A stretch of DNA of 64,000 bases from Victivallales bacterium (GTDB lineage Bacteria; Verrucomicrobiota; Lentisphaeria; Oligosphaerales; Oligosphaeraceae): contig JAFPYX010000026.1 in the NCBI GenBank assembly GCA_017417585.1, positions 62,001-126,000 of the forward strand, given 5' to 3'. Positions 33,464-43,557 of the stretch are shown here, piece after piece. Numbering within the stretch: position 1 is the first letter of the stretch; each line of letters opens with the position of its first letter. A model generated the notes under the pieces. That model ran no database searches. It saw only the letters and a list, made by a program, of their open reading frames with translations, and was not told the DNA's origin. The translations under genes and the position numbers were made by a program.

Positions 33464-34033
33464 TCACGCCTTGCGCATTTTATACTCGAGGGGGTCGATC
33501 GTGGCCTTGACAATCGTGCCCACGCACTCGATTTCCACGCTCCAGACGAAATGCCTGCCCTTCTTCTTCAGCCATCCGTAGGTGCCCTGGAGAGGCCCGG
33601 ACTCGATGAAGAACTTGTCGCCTTCCTTGATGGTGCTGTTGAACTCCAATTCCTGGGCAAGCCCCAGCTGTTCCAGCTTGCGGACGGTCGTGAGTTCCTC
33701 CAGGAGATGAGCCTGGTCGTCCACTCCGATGATACGAGTCACAGAATTCGAATGAAACAGAAGCGCGCGCTTGTCCGCATCCAGCTTCGCGAAGACATAC
33801 GAGGGAAACATCGGGCGCAGCACTTCCCGCGGATAACGGTAGCGCTTCCCGTTATGCGTCTGGCTCAACGTCTTCCAGACTTTCTTCAACGGCAAATAAC
33901 AGGCAATCTGATTCTCCCGGCAGAATTCCTCCAGACGGAATTCATGCAACGGCATCGTATAGACTGGACAAACCTGTGCGTTGTCGGACAAGTCCAGAAG
34001 CGATGCGTCAAATTGGGGAAGTTCTAAAGGCAA
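33464..34033 (-). CDS. NusG paralogue, RfaH/UpxY/LoaP-type transcription antiterminator
   Basis: Specialised NusG family protein of about 189 residues that should help RNA polymerase read through the long locus. N-terminal NGN domain: VCPVYTMPLHEFRLEEFC, YLPLKKVW, PREVLRPMFPSYVFAKLD; C-terminal KOW-like part: IKEGDKFFIESGPLQGTYGWL. It is the first gene of the 32-kb locus, as with UpxY in Bacteroides. The start is uncertain: the open frame begins at TTG (34033) just after an in-frame stop, and the purine-rich AAGGAA abuts it, so a start up to ~14 codons downstream (CTG or TTG) is possible. Leader carries an ops-like element. Confidence 0.85.
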   Translation of the reverse strand: MPLELPQFDASLLDLSDNAQVCPVYTMPLHEFRLEEFCRENQIACYLPLKKVWKTLSQTHNGKRYRYPREVLRPMFPSYVFAKLDADKRALLFHSNSVTRIIGVDDQAHLLEELTTVRKLEQLGLAQELEFNSTIKEGDKFFIESGPLQGTYGWLKKKGRHFVWSVEIECVGTIVKATIDPLEYKMRKA

Positions 34034-34129
34034 TTCCTTGAATTGAAATCAACCGGCGAAATAGAAATTCAAAAACAACACCTGAAGAAAGTTGACAGTT
34101 TATTGAAAATAAAATTATTGAAAATAAAA

Positions 34130-34169
34130 CAAAGCTACCGCTGTCCCTCGACAATAAAACGACAGGGAC
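34130..34169 (-). promoter_or_regulatory. ops-like element with upstream hairpin in the operon leader
   Basis: On the - strand the leader reads AGCGGTAGCTTTG (34142 down to 34130), followed by a T-rich run. The E. coli ops element that recruits RfaH reads GGCGGTAGCGTG; the match GCGGTAGC is 8 of 8 and the following N-T also agrees. Directly before it, GTCCCT and AGGGAC (34164-34169 and 34143-34148 on the + strand) form a hairpin around a 15-nt loop. The site lies about 100 nt upstream of the NusG-paralogue start and inside the predicted transcript. Role inferred by analogy with JUMPstart/ops. Confidence 0.55.
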
Positions 34170-34313
34170 TCAGCTGGCATTCAAGTTCCTCTTTAAAAAG
34201 AAGTTGGATGGACAAGAAACAAGCACGCCGCCAGTCAGCGTTGGACAATCGTTTCGCAATTGGGAAAAACAGCCATCCGAAAAAACGGAGAACACTTTTC
34301 GCAAAACAGTAAT

Positions 34314-34341
34314 ATTATAACATATTTTAGCATTTCTGCAA
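34314..34341 (-). promoter_or_regulatory. Candidate main promoter of the polysaccharide locus
   Basis: On the - strand TTGCAG (34336-34341), 16 bp, TATAAT (34314-34319). The -10 is perfect, the -35 partial. Transcription from about 34307 would give a 270-nt leader that contains the ops-like element. Confidence 0.5.
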
Positions 34342-34448
34342 GCCGTTCCAGCAGGAAAGCACGTTCTGACAAGACCCATGGGAAGCTGATAGGGTTAGCC
34401 ATCCATGCGGCGAATCAAGACATTGATGACACATTTTGCAAAAGTGTC

Positions 34449-34476
34449 TTGAAAGTTGAACTTGTTCCATTATAGT
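34449..34476 (+). promoter_or_regulatory. Candidate promoter of the FadL-like gene
   Basis: TTGAAA (34449-34454), 16-bp spacer, TATAGT (34471-34476). It faces away from the polysaccharide promoter. The leader to the ATG at 34574 would be about 90 nt. The intergenic region 34034-34573 holds the two divergent promoters and the ops-like leader and no convincing gene. Confidence 0.55.
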
Positions 34477-34573
34477 ATAGAATTGTCATTTTGAAGTCAT
34501 CTGATTTTGCTTGAATTGCTTTCTTCGATTTTTCGTGCAACCCATCCTCCCTTCCCTTCTACCCCCTTCAGCT

Positions 34574-35818
34574 ATGACTCGTCGCCTGACTTCACTTCTG
34601 TTGTTGCTTGCCTGCTGCTCTGCGGTTTTCGCCGGCGGCTTCCAGATTTACTCTGAAAGCTCCACCGATGTCCTGGGTGTTGGCGGTGCCGGTGTCGCAC
34701 GTTCCGGCCATGCTTCCAGCGCCTGGTACAACCCTGCCGCCACGACGACCATCACCGTCCCAACCGCCACCTTTGGCGGAACGGCCATCAAGCTGGAATC
34801 CGGCTACCGGGGCGGCGCCGACCGAACCGAATGGATGGACGAGCAGTGCCGGTTCACCGGGTTCTTCTATGGGGTGGTTCCAATCCACGACGACTGGCGC
34901 CTGAATCTATCGGTGAACGCCCCCTACGGCATGATCACCCAGTGGCCCCATGACTTCTCGCTGAACACCCTGGCGACCTATACCAGCATCCGTGTCTGCT
35001 ATATCAGCCCCAGCGTCGCGTATCGTGTGTCGGACGAGCTGTCGCTGGCGGCCGGCGTCAACGCCACCATTGGCGTGGCCCGTCTTGCCTCGTACATTGA
35101 CTTGCGTGCATACGGCCAGGGAATGAACAAGCTCTACATGCGGGCGGACGACGAGGGCGTGGGCGCCTTCGCCTCCATCTTCTACCAGCCGACCGAGTCG
35201 TGGTCCTTCGGCGCGCATTACCAGAGCCGCGTCAAGATGACCGTCAAGGGCGATGCGGAATACCGCTACCGCAGCTATCTCAACGGCATGCTGAAATTCC
35301 AGCCGACGGATGTCCAGGCCCGGATTGACATGCCCGCCTATCTCGCCCTCGGCGTGGAAAATCACTCCTTTGAAAAGTGGCGTTTCATGTTCGACGCGGT
35401 CTGGACCGAGTGGTCCTCCTACAAGGCGCTGAACATTGAGTTTGACAAGCGCCCTGGCACCAACCAGAAGGGAACGTCGAAGAACGACCGCCGCTGGCAT
35501 GACGTCTGGTCATACCGTTTTGGCGTGGAGTACCAGCTCACGGACAACTGGGTGCTGCGTGCCGGCTACATGTATGACCATTCCCCCTCGAACTCCCGTT
35601 CGACCTCTCCGGAGATGCCGGACTCCGACAAGCAGCTCTTCTCGCTGGGTGTCGGCTATCAGACCGAACGCTGGGGCTTTGATTTGAGCTATGCGTACGT
35701 TTATTTCGACAAGTCCAAGCTGGGCAGCACGGTCGCCAAAAACCACAACATCACAAATCGTGGCGAGTTCGACACCCGCTGCCAAATTCTCTCCGCCGCC
35801 TTTACCTATAAGTTCTAG
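34574..35818 (+). CDS. FadL/TodX family outer-membrane transport protein
   Basis: Outer-membrane beta-barrel of 414 residues for hydrophobic substrates such as fatty acids. The start at 34574 is preferred to the upstream TTG at 34511 because it gives a standard signal peptide (MTRRLTSLLLLLACCSAVFA, cleavage before GGFQ). FadL signatures: GGFQIYSESSTDVLGVGGAG after cleavage, SSAWYNPAATT with the NPA motif, and alternating aromatic strands ending in AAFTYKF with a terminal Phe as in barrel proteins. It has its own promoter-like sequence and is followed by a long hairpin. Substrate unknown. Confidence 0.87.
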   Translation: MTRRLTSLLLLLACCSAVFAGGFQIYSESSTDVLGVGGAGVARSGHASSAWYNPAATTTITVPTATFGGTAIKLESGYRGGADRTEWMDEQCRFTGFFYGVVPIHDDWRLNLSVNAPYGMITQWPHDFSLNTLATYTSIRVCYISPSVAYRVSDELSLAAGVNATIGVARLASYIDLRAYGQGMNKLYMRADDEGVGAFASIFYQPTESWSFGAHYQSRVKMTVKGDAEYRYRSYLNGMLKFQPTDVQARIDMPAYLALGVENHSFEKWRFMFDAVWTEWSSYKALNIEFDKRPGTNQKGTSKNDRRWHDVWSYRFGVEYQLTDNWVLRAGYMYDHSPSNSRSTSPEMPDSDKQLFSLGVGYQTERWGFDLSYAYVYFDKSKLGSTVAKNHNITNRGEFDTRCQILSAAFTYKF

Positions 35819-35830
35819 TTTATTTGCTCG

Positions 35831-35869
35831 GCTTCGGGGCCAATCCGCACGATGGATTGGTTCCGAGGC
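35831..35869 (+). terminator. Long hairpin after the FadL-like gene
   Basis: Two 16-nt arms (35831-35846 and 35854-35869) pair fully if G-U pairs are allowed, with a 7-nt loop, 12 bp after the stop codon. There is no T run behind it, so it may protect the 3' end or help factor-dependent termination rather than act as a classical intrinsic terminator. Confidence 0.55.
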
Positions 35870-35967
35870 TATCAAAATATTGTCACGACATCCGTCATCA
35901 AGTGAAAGTTTTTCAATATTGGTTCCGTAATACCGATATCGGCATGGCCTTTTCATGACGGTTGCGA

Positions 35968-36073
35968 GGCGGCATGGAAATCCCCCGGGCCGGGGAAAAG
36001 CCGCCGCCCCTGCGTTATATTAACGGCATTGCCGATTGGAACAATCGGCGTTCCGGGAGTACCAAGGCCTCCC
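35968..36073 (+). promoter_or_regulatory. Structured leader of the metK operon, candidate regulatory RNA
   Basis: The 307 bp between the FadL-like gene and metK carry no gene but several inverted repeats. GGCGGC (35968-35973) pairs with GCCGCC (36000-36005) around an asymmetric A-rich internal loop and an inner CCCC/GGGG stem. GCCGATT (36031-36037) pairs with AATCGGC (36043-36049), and the loop GGAAC can instead pair with GTTCC (36050-36054), so the two hairpins exclude each other. GGGAG (36055-36059) and CTCCC (36069-36073) form another. No known SAM or SAH riboswitch consensus was recognised. A role in sensing is only inferred from the SAM-cycle operon. Confidence 0.4.
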
Positions 36074-36125
36074 ACCCCATTGGGCGGATGACCGTCAATG
36101 TCAATTCAACACACTGGAGAGCATT

Positions 36126-37343
36126 ATGACTCTGATTCAAAACCGCTATATGTTCACTTCGGAGGCCGTCTCCGAAGGACACCCCGACAAGGTCTGCGAC
36201 CAGATTTCCGACGCGATCCTGGACGCGGCCATGGATTTTTCCTCGCGCGCGCACGTTGCTTGCGAGACGCTGGCGACCACCGACACCGTCGTGCTGGCAG
36301 GCGAAATCAACCCGGTTCCCAAAGACATCGACTACGATGCCATCGTGCGAAACGTGGTCCGTAAAATCGGCTATGACCGTCCTGGCGAAGGCTTCGACTG
36401 GCACGACCTGAAACTGCATGTGCTCCTGCACGGGCAAAGCGCGGACATCGCGCGCGGCGTGGAGGAGACCACCAGTCTGTCCGGCGAACAAGGGGCCGGC
36501 GACCAGGGCATCATGTTCGGATTTGCCTGCAACGAGACGCCTGCCTTCATGCCCGCTCCCATCTACTATTCGCACCGCATTGTCGAGCGGCTGGCCCAGT
36601 TGCGCCATGACGCCCCTGACACCTATGGTTTCCTGCGACCGGACGCAAAGAGCCAATTGACCTTCGTCTATGAAGGCTACCGCCCCGTCGCCATCCGCCA
36701 GGCGGTGGTCTCCCACCAGCACGTGGAAGGTGCCGGCGAAAAGGTCCATGCGCTGGTGCCGGAGGTTCTCCGGGAAGTCGTTCCTGCCGAATTCCTGAAG
36801 GATTTCGACTTCGGGCACATCAACGTTCCAGGTGCAAGTCTGCATGTGAACCCCACGGGGAATTTCGTGATTGGCGGCCCGCACGGGGACACCGGCTTGA
36901 CCGGCCGCAAGATCATCGTGGACACGTATGGCGGCGCAGGACGCCACGGCGGCGGTGCCTTCTCGGGGAAAGACCCCAGCAAGGTGGACCGCTCGGCCAG
37001 CTACATGGCCCGCTATGTGGCGAAAAATCTCGTGGCCGCCGGCGTGGCCGAGCGCTGCGAACTGCAGGTCTCCTACGCCATCGGCGTCTCCTATCCGCTT
37101 TCCTTCTACGTGAACTTCTTCGGCACTGGAAAAGTCCCGGAGGAACAGGTGGCGAATCTGCTGCAGGAGGGGAAACTCTTTGACTTCCGGCCTGCCCAGA
37201 TCATCGAGCGCCTGGGGCTGCTCCGGCGTGAGGGATGGCGTTATCAGGACACCGCCGCCAACGGTCATTTCGGACGCGGGTGCTTCCCATGGGAAAAACT
37301 CGACAAGGTCGCTGAAATCCAAGCCTCGCTGAACCTCGTATGA
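36126..37343 (+). CDS. metK: S-adenosylmethionine synthetase
   Basis: Makes SAM from methionine and ATP. The 405-residue protein shows SEAVSEGHPDKVCDQISDAI (region near 15-34), the GEQGAGDQGIMFGFACNE loop, GGPHGDTGLTGRKIIVDTYG and HGGGAFSGKDPSKVDRSA. Start chosen at the ATG preceded by CTGGAG; a longer frame from 36036 has no ribosome-binding site and would add 30 non-conserved residues covering the structured leader. It heads a SAM-recycling operon: its stop TGA overlaps the start of the next gene (ATGA, 4 bp), so translation is coupled. Confidence 0.95.
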   Translation: MTLIQNRYMFTSEAVSEGHPDKVCDQISDAILDAAMDFSSRAHVACETLATTDTVVLAGEINPVPKDIDYDAIVRNVVRKIGYDRPGEGFDWHDLKLHVLLHGQSADIARGVEETTSLSGEQGAGDQGIMFGFACNETPAFMPAPIYYSHRIVERLAQLRHDAPDTYGFLRPDAKSQLTFVYEGYRPVAIRQAVVSHQHVEGAGEKVHALVPEVLREVVPAEFLKDFDFGHINVPGASLHVNPTGNFVIGGPHGDTGLTGRKIIVDTYGGAGRHGGGAFSGKDPSKVDRSASYMARYVAKNLVAAGVAERCELQVSYAIGVSYPLSFYVNFFGTGKVPEEQVANLLQEGKLFDFRPAQIIERLGLLRREGWRYQDTAANGHFGRGCFPWEKLDKVAEIQASLNLV

Positions 37344-38311
37344 CCTCGCCCCTCCTCCTGTCCGGCCTGGGCAATGTCCTGCTGGACCTCGTTCTGCCCG
37401 TCACGGACGAGGAGTTTGAGGCTTTGAATCTCCCCGTTCCCCGGGGGCAGGTCCTGCGAGTGACACCCTGCGAGCAATCCGCCCTTCTCAGGCGCTTCCC
37501 CCCGGAACGCGTCACCCGCAATCCAGGCGGTTCCTGCGCAAATGCCCTGCGGGCCTTCGCCTGGCACGGCATGCCCGCAAAGCTGCTTGGCCTTGCCGGA
37601 GACGACCAGGCGGCGGAGTTCCTCATCCAGGCATTTCAAGCCGCCAAAGTGGATACCACTGGCATCAAGCGCCTTCCCGGACACGCCACGGACTGCTGCC
37701 TGGCTTTGGTGACACCCGATGGAGAACGCACGATGCTGCCTGCCTTCGACGCCGGCGGAACCGCTTCAGAAAATTCATTTCAAATTACTGATTTAAAATT
37801 AGTTAATTCATTACATATAGAGGGCTACTGTCTGCGCTTTCCCGCCATGCTTGAAGCCGTGCTTTCGCTGGCAAGGACCTGCCGTCTGCAACTCTCCTGG
37901 GATTTGGGCGACGTGAGTCTGGTCCAAGCCCATCATACAGAACTCGAGCGCATTTTCCGCGCCCATCCGCTCGCCTGTCTGTTTTCCAATCACTCCGAGG
38001 CCCAAGCCTTCACGGGAAGCCCAACGGCATCAGAGGCGGCAGTGGCGCTAAATGCCTTCGCGGCATGCGCGGTGGTGACGGCGGGTGCGGATGGTGCCTG
38101 GATCGCCGCCGGCGACATGGATGCCATTCATGTTCCTGCGGTTCCTCCGGCGGTCCTGGTGGATACCATCGGCGCCGGCGACTCCTTCGAGGGCGCGTTC
38201 CTGGCGGCCTACTACTCAGGGGCCACTCCCGCCGAGGCGGCCCGGCAGGCGGCAGGATTTGCCGCACAAGTCATCGCCCTCCCCGGTGCCACCATGCCAA
38301 AGAGAGGTTAG
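37340..38311 (+). CDS. PfkB-family carbohydrate/nucleoside kinase, probably adenosine kinase
   Basis: Ribokinase-fold kinase of 323 residues. N-terminal GLGNVLLDLVLPV, glycine pair segment NPGGSCANALRAFAWHG near 54, anion-hole/catalytic motif DTIGAGDSFEGAFLAAY near 272. It sits between metK and ahcY with a 4-bp overlap to metK, so removal of adenosine released by AhcY is the likely role; fructokinase-like activity cannot be excluded. The last codons (MPKRG) and stop run into a 7-bp tandem repeat. A short AT-rich patch near 37770-37815 (ENSFQITDLKLVNSLH) differs from the GC-rich rest of the gene. Confidence 0.78.
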   Translation: MTSPLLLSGLGNVLLDLVLPVTDEEFEALNLPVPRGQVLRVTPCEQSALLRRFPPERVTRNPGGSCANALRAFAWHGMPAKLLGLAGDDQAAEFLIQAFQAAKVDTTGIKRLPGHATDCCLALVTPDGERTMLPAFDAGGTASENSFQITDLKLVNSLHIEGYCLRFPAMLEAVLSLARTCRLQLSWDLGDVSLVQAHHTELERIFRAHPLACLFSNHSEAQAFTGSPTASEAAVALNAFAACAVVTAGADGAWIAAGDMDAIHVPAVPPAVLVDTIGAGDSFEGAFLAAYYSGATPAEAARQAAGFAAQVIALPGATMPKRG

Positions 38312-38338
38312 AGGTCAGAGGTTAGAGGTTCAAGGCTT
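38304..38338. repeat. 7-bp tandem repeat, about five units
   Basis: Units GAGGTTA, GAGGTCA, GAGGTTA, GAGGTTC and the degenerate AAGGCTT. The first unit contains the stop codon of the PfkB-kinase gene. Confidence 0.7.
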
Positions 38339-38354
38339 AAAACTGAAATTCCGT

Positions 38355-38390
38355 GTCCCGCATGCCCCGCATGTTCCACACGTCCCATAG
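38355..38390. repeat. 9-bp degenerate tandem repeat, four units
   Basis: GTCCCGCAT, GCCCCGCAT, GTTCCACAC, GTCCCATAG, lying 25 bp before the ahcY start codon. Confidence 0.55.
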
Positions 38391-38414
38391 TTACTAACAC
38401 AAGACTCCCATACG

Positions 38415-39824
38415 ATGTACAAGACTGAGCAATGCTGGATTGCGGACCCGTCGTTGGCGACGCAGGGCCGTCATGAAATCGAGATGTCCGAAGTGGAAAT
38501 GCCGGGGCTGATGGCCATCCGCGAGAAATACGGCCCGTCCCAGCCATTGAAGGGTCTGAAGGTGATGGGCAGCCTGCACATGACCACGGAGACCGCCGTG
38601 CTCATCGAGACGCTGGTTGCGCTGGGGGCGCAGGTCCGCTGGGCATCCTGCAACATCTACTCCACCCGCGACACCGCCGCCGCCGCCATCGCCGCCACCG
38701 GCGTGAATGTCTATGCATGGAAGGGCGAAACCCTCAAGGACTACTGGGAATGCACCCTCAAGGCGCTCTCCTTCCCCGACGGCTCAGGTCCAGACACCAT
38801 CGTGGACGACGGCGGGGACGCCACGCTGATGATGCACCTGGGCTATGAAGCCGAGAACGACGCCTCCGTATTGGAATGCGCACCCGATGCGCACGAGGAC
38901 GAACGCGAGCTCAAGGCGCTGCTCAAGCGCGTGCTGGCCGAAACCCCGGACATCTGGCACCGCCGCGTGGCGGCCTGCCGCGGATGCTCCGAAGAGACCA
39001 CCACCGGCGTCCACCGTCTCTATCAGCGCGAGGCCGCAGGAAAGCTCCTCTTCCCCGCGATTGACGTCAACGACTCCGTCACCAAATCCAAGTTCGACAA
39101 CACCTACGGCTGCCGCGAAAGCCTCATCGACGGCATCAAGCGCGCCACCGACGTCATGGTCGCCGGGAAGGTCTGCGTGGTCTGCGGATACGGCGAAGTC
39201 GGCAAGGGCTGCGCACAGTCGCTTCGCGGCATGGGCGGGCGCGTGCTGGTCACCGAAATCGACCCCATCTGCGCGCTCCAGGCGGTCATGGAGGGCTACC
39301 AGGTCGTCACGCTGGACGAGGTGGCCGACACCGCCGACATCTTCGTGACCACCACCGGCAACTGCGACATCGTCACCATCGAGCACATGAAGCAGATGCG
39401 CGACTCCGCCATCGTCTGCAACATCGGGCACTTCGACGACGAGATCCAGGTCGCCGAGCTGGAGGCCTACCCCGGCATCCAACGTGTTGCCATCAAACCG
39501 CAGCTGGACAAGTACATCTTCCCCGACGGCCACTGCATCATCCTGCTGGCCTCCGGCCGCCTGGTGAACCTGGGCTGTGCCACCGGCCACCCCAGCTTCG
39601 TGATGAGCTGTTCCTTCGCCAACCAGGTCCTCGCCCAGATCAAGCTCGCCGCCGAGAAGCTCCCCGTCGGCGTTTACCGCATCGACAAGAGGCTCGACGA
39701 GGAGGTCGCGCGGCTCCACCTCGGCAAACTCGGCGCGCACCTGACCACCCTCACCGAAAAGCAAGCCGCCTACCTGGGCATCCCCGTCGAAGGCCCCTAC
39801 AAGGCCGAGTACTATCGGTATTAG
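38415..39824 (+). CDS. ahcY: Adenosylhomocysteinase
   Basis: Hydrolyses S-adenosylhomocysteine to adenosine and homocysteine with tightly bound NAD. The 469 residues carry [36 protein letters not shown], the NAD fold [17 protein letters not shown] near 257 and the C-terminal YKAEYYRY. The family-specific insert found in 460-480-residue AhcY proteins is present. It completes the SAM cycle with metK and the PfkB kinase. The 103-bp gap before it holds two short tandem repeats; an SAH riboswitch consensus was looked for and not found. Confidence 0.95.
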   Translation: MYKTEQCWIADPSLATQGRHEIEMSEVEMPGLMAIREKYGPSQPLKGLKVMGSLHMTTETAVLIETLVALGAQVRWASCNIYSTRDTAAAAIAATGVNVYAWKGETLKDYWECTLKALSFPDGSGPDTIVDDGGDATLMMHLGYEAENDASVLECAPDAHEDERELKALLKRVLAETPDIWHRRVAACRGCSEETTTGVHRLYQREAAGKLLFPAIDVNDSVTKSKFDNTYGCRESLIDGIKRATDVMVAGKVCVVCGYGEVGKGCAQSLRGMGGRVLVTEIDPICALQAVMEGYQVVTLDEVADTADIFVTTTGNCDIVTIEHMKQMRDSAIVCNIGHFDDEIQVAELEAYPGIQRVAIKPQLDKYIFPDGHCIILLASGRLVNLGCATGHPSFVMSCSFANQVLAQIKLAAEKLPVGVYRIDKRLDEEVARLHLGKLGAHLTTLTEKQAAYLGIPVEGPYKAEYYRY

Positions 39825-39851
39825 CCGCTGACACCTGCCTCCCTTTCCGCC

Positions 39852-40535
39852 ATGGGCAAGATCTTCACCTTCAAAAACAAGCGGCACATGCCCAAATGGC
39901 TGGCATGGCTGTTGGCGGGCTTTCTCAAGTTGTACAGCTGGACTTTCCGCGTGCGCATCGAAGACCCGCACGGCGTCTTCCCGCAGGTCACCGGCCGCGC
40001 CTTCGCGGTGGCGCTCTGGCACAACCGTGTCCTCTTCGCAACCCCCGTCATCCCCAAGAAGTATCGGAAATACCTGACGGTACTCATCAGCGCCTCGCGC
40101 GATGGAGAGTACATCTCCACCCTCGTCAAGTGCTTCGGGATGAATTCCATCCGTGGTTCTTCCAGCCGCGGGGGCGCCAAGGCCATGCTGGAAATGCGGC
40201 ATGCCATGGCCGAGGGATTTTCCCCCATCCTCACGGTGGACGGGCCGCGCGGCCCCAAATACACCGTGCACCCTGGCGCAGTCGCCCTCGCGCGCGACGG
40301 GAAAGTCCCCGCGGTCCCCGTGGTCTTCAACGCAAAACACTATTGGCAGCTCCACAGCTGGGATCAGATGCAGATTCCCTGGCCGTTCACCCGCCTGACG
40401 ATGGTGATTGGAAAGCCTCTGGAATTCCCTGAAGATCTGCCGACCGAAGAGGGCTGTGAACAATTGCGGCAGGCGCTTCTGGATATCACGCACGACCGCA
40501 GGGAAGCATCGTCGAACGAGACGGAGAGAGGATAA
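39852..40535 (+). CDS. DUF374 lysophospholipid acyltransferase-like protein
   Basis: LPLAT-fold protein of 227 residues. An N-terminal hydrophobic segment (WLAWLLAGFLKLYSWTFRV, ~17-35) fits a membrane anchor. DUF374 motifs: VALWHNRVLFATP near 54 (WHN instead of HxxxxD), ISASRDGEYISTLVKCFG, SSSRGGAKAML and TVDGPRGPKYTVHPGAVALA near 130. In Gram-negative bacteria these proteins are linked to lipid A or lipoprotein acylation, but the reaction is not settled here. The gene follows ahcY by 27 bp and precedes the helicase gene by 5 bp, so it shares their transcript. Confidence 0.85.
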   Translation: MGKIFTFKNKRHMPKWLAWLLAGFLKLYSWTFRVRIEDPHGVFPQVTGRAFAVALWHNRVLFATPVIPKKYRKYLTVLISASRDGEYISTLVKCFGMNSIRGSSSRGGAKAMLEMRHAMAEGFSPILTVDGPRGPKYTVHPGAVALARDGKVPAVPVVFNAKHYWQLHSWDQMQIPWPFTRLTMVIGKPLEFPEDLPTEEGCEQLRQALLDITHDRREASSNETERG

Positions 40536-40540
40536 TATCA

Positions 40541-42532
<1,992 letters not shown>

Positions 42533-42586
42533 ATGGAATAGTATTTCACTCACAAGTTTGACCTCACCTCTCTTGACACCGGAAAC

Positions 42587-43459
42587 ATGGCTGCTCTCCT
42601 AGTCATCCTGGCTGGCATTTCCTGGGGCTTGCTCGGAGTCTTCCTGCGGCAGCTCCTGGCCGCCGACATCACCCCCATGGAAGTCTGCGCCCTCCGCAAT
42701 GGCGGCACCGCGATTATCCTGGGCATTGTGCTGGGAGTCTGGCGACCCAGGCTGCTGCGCATCCGTTGGCGCGACCTGTGGTGCTTCCTCGGCGGCGGTT
42801 GCATCAGCGTACTGTTATTCAACTACTGCTACTTCCTGACTCTCCAACGCACCTCCATCGGCATCGCAGTCATCCTGCTGTATACTTCGCCCATCTTCAT
42901 CGCAATTCTTTCACGCATCCTGTTCCAGGAGCCGTTCACACGCCAGAAATCATTGGCACTCTTGATGATGTTTGCAGGCTGCGCCTTGGTTTCGGGAATT
43001 GCGGAAGGCAAGCCTACCCTGAGTCCCGCAGGAATCCTCATCGGACTGGCCAGCGGTTTCTGCTACGCGCTTTACACCATCTTCGGCCGCTTTGCGCAAA
43101 AACGCGGCTACTCCACCGCCTCCATCACCTTCTGGAACTTCCTCTGCGCCGCATTGGCCAGTTGCGCCCTTCCACGCTGGGATTTTATTGCGCACGCCTT
43201 CGGGCAGCAGCCGATGCTATGGCTATGGTGCACTGCGCTCGTCGGCATCTCCACCATCCTGCCCTACTGCTGCTACACGGCTGGACTGGCGCGAATGGAG
43301 GCCTCCCGTGCCGCCGTGCTTGTCGCCATCGAGCCACTGGTCGCCACGCTGGCGGGAATCGTATTCTACCACGAGCGTCTCAGCCTGGCTGTTATCGGCG
43401 GCATCATCCTGGTCCTGACTGCGATTCTCGTGCTGCAAATGCCTCGGAAGACGCCTTGA
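42587..43459 (+). CDS. EamA/DMT superfamily transporter
   Basis: Inner-membrane transporter of 290 residues with two EamA repeats and about ten membrane segments: LLVILAGISWGLLGVFLRQL at the start, FNYCYFLTLQRTSIGIAVIL in repeat 1, AGLARMEASRAAVLVAIEPL and ILVLTAILVLQM in repeat 2. Substrate cannot be predicted (amino acids, metabolites or drugs are common). It is followed by the toxin-antitoxin operon and is one of three EamA proteins in the window. Confidence 0.87.
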   Translation: MAALLVILAGISWGLLGVFLRQLLAADITPMEVCALRNGGTAIILGIVLGVWRPRLLRIRWRDLWCFLGGGCISVLLFNYCYFLTLQRTSIGIAVILLYTSPIFIAILSRILFQEPFTRQKSLALLMMFAGCALVSGIAEGKPTLSPAGILIGLASGFCYALYTIFGRFAQKRGYSTASITFWNFLCAALASCALPRWDFIAHAFGQQPMLWLWCTALVGISTILPYCCYTAGLARMEASRAAVLVAIEPLVATLAGIVFYHERLSLAVIGGIILVLTAILVLQMPRKTP

Positions 43460-43463
43460 CCTC

Positions 43464-43491
43464 GTGCAGGTTTTCGTTTGAAGTGTATAGT
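43464..43491 (+). promoter_or_regulatory. Candidate promoter of the toxin-antitoxin operon
   Basis: GTGCAG (43464-43469), 16 bp, TATAGT (43486-43491). The -10 overlaps the first operator repeat, as expected for autorepression. The -35 is weak. Confidence 0.4.
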
Positions 43492-43542
43492 ACAAGTGTT
43501 CACTTCAACGTCTGAACTGCACAGTACAACTGTTCACTTCAA
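43489..43542. promoter_or_regulatory. Operator-like direct repeats before the antitoxin gene
   Basis: Two 20-bp copies (43489-43508 and 43523-43542), identical except one base, start 34 bp apart. The first contains the inverted repeat AAGTG-TT-CACTT. Placed over the -10 and just before the ribosome-binding site AGGAGG (43547-43552), they are likely binding sites for the antitoxin. Confidence 0.65.
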
Positions 43543-43557
43543 AACCAGGAGGTCAAG

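Noticed and set aside
34043..34312. + strand frame of 89 codons in the leader of the polysaccharide operon
   Set aside because: Lys/Ser/Gln-rich, no ribosome-binding site, and it lies opposite the leader with the ops-like element.
34511..34573. Extended N terminus of the FadL-like protein from TTG at 34511
   Set aside because: It would place 21 residues before a normal signal peptide; the ATG at 34574 is a better start.
35870..36125. SAM-I or SAM-II riboswitch before metK
   Set aside because: Neither the SAM-I core nor the SAM-II pseudoknot pattern was recognised, although the leader is structured; reported only as an unclassified candidate.
36015..37322. - strand frame of 435 codons opposite metK
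   Set aside because: Antisense shadow of metK, whose motifs are unambiguous.
38312..38414. SAH riboswitch before ahcY
   Set aside because: The conserved GGAGCG/GCUGC core was not found; the gap is filled by short tandem repeats.
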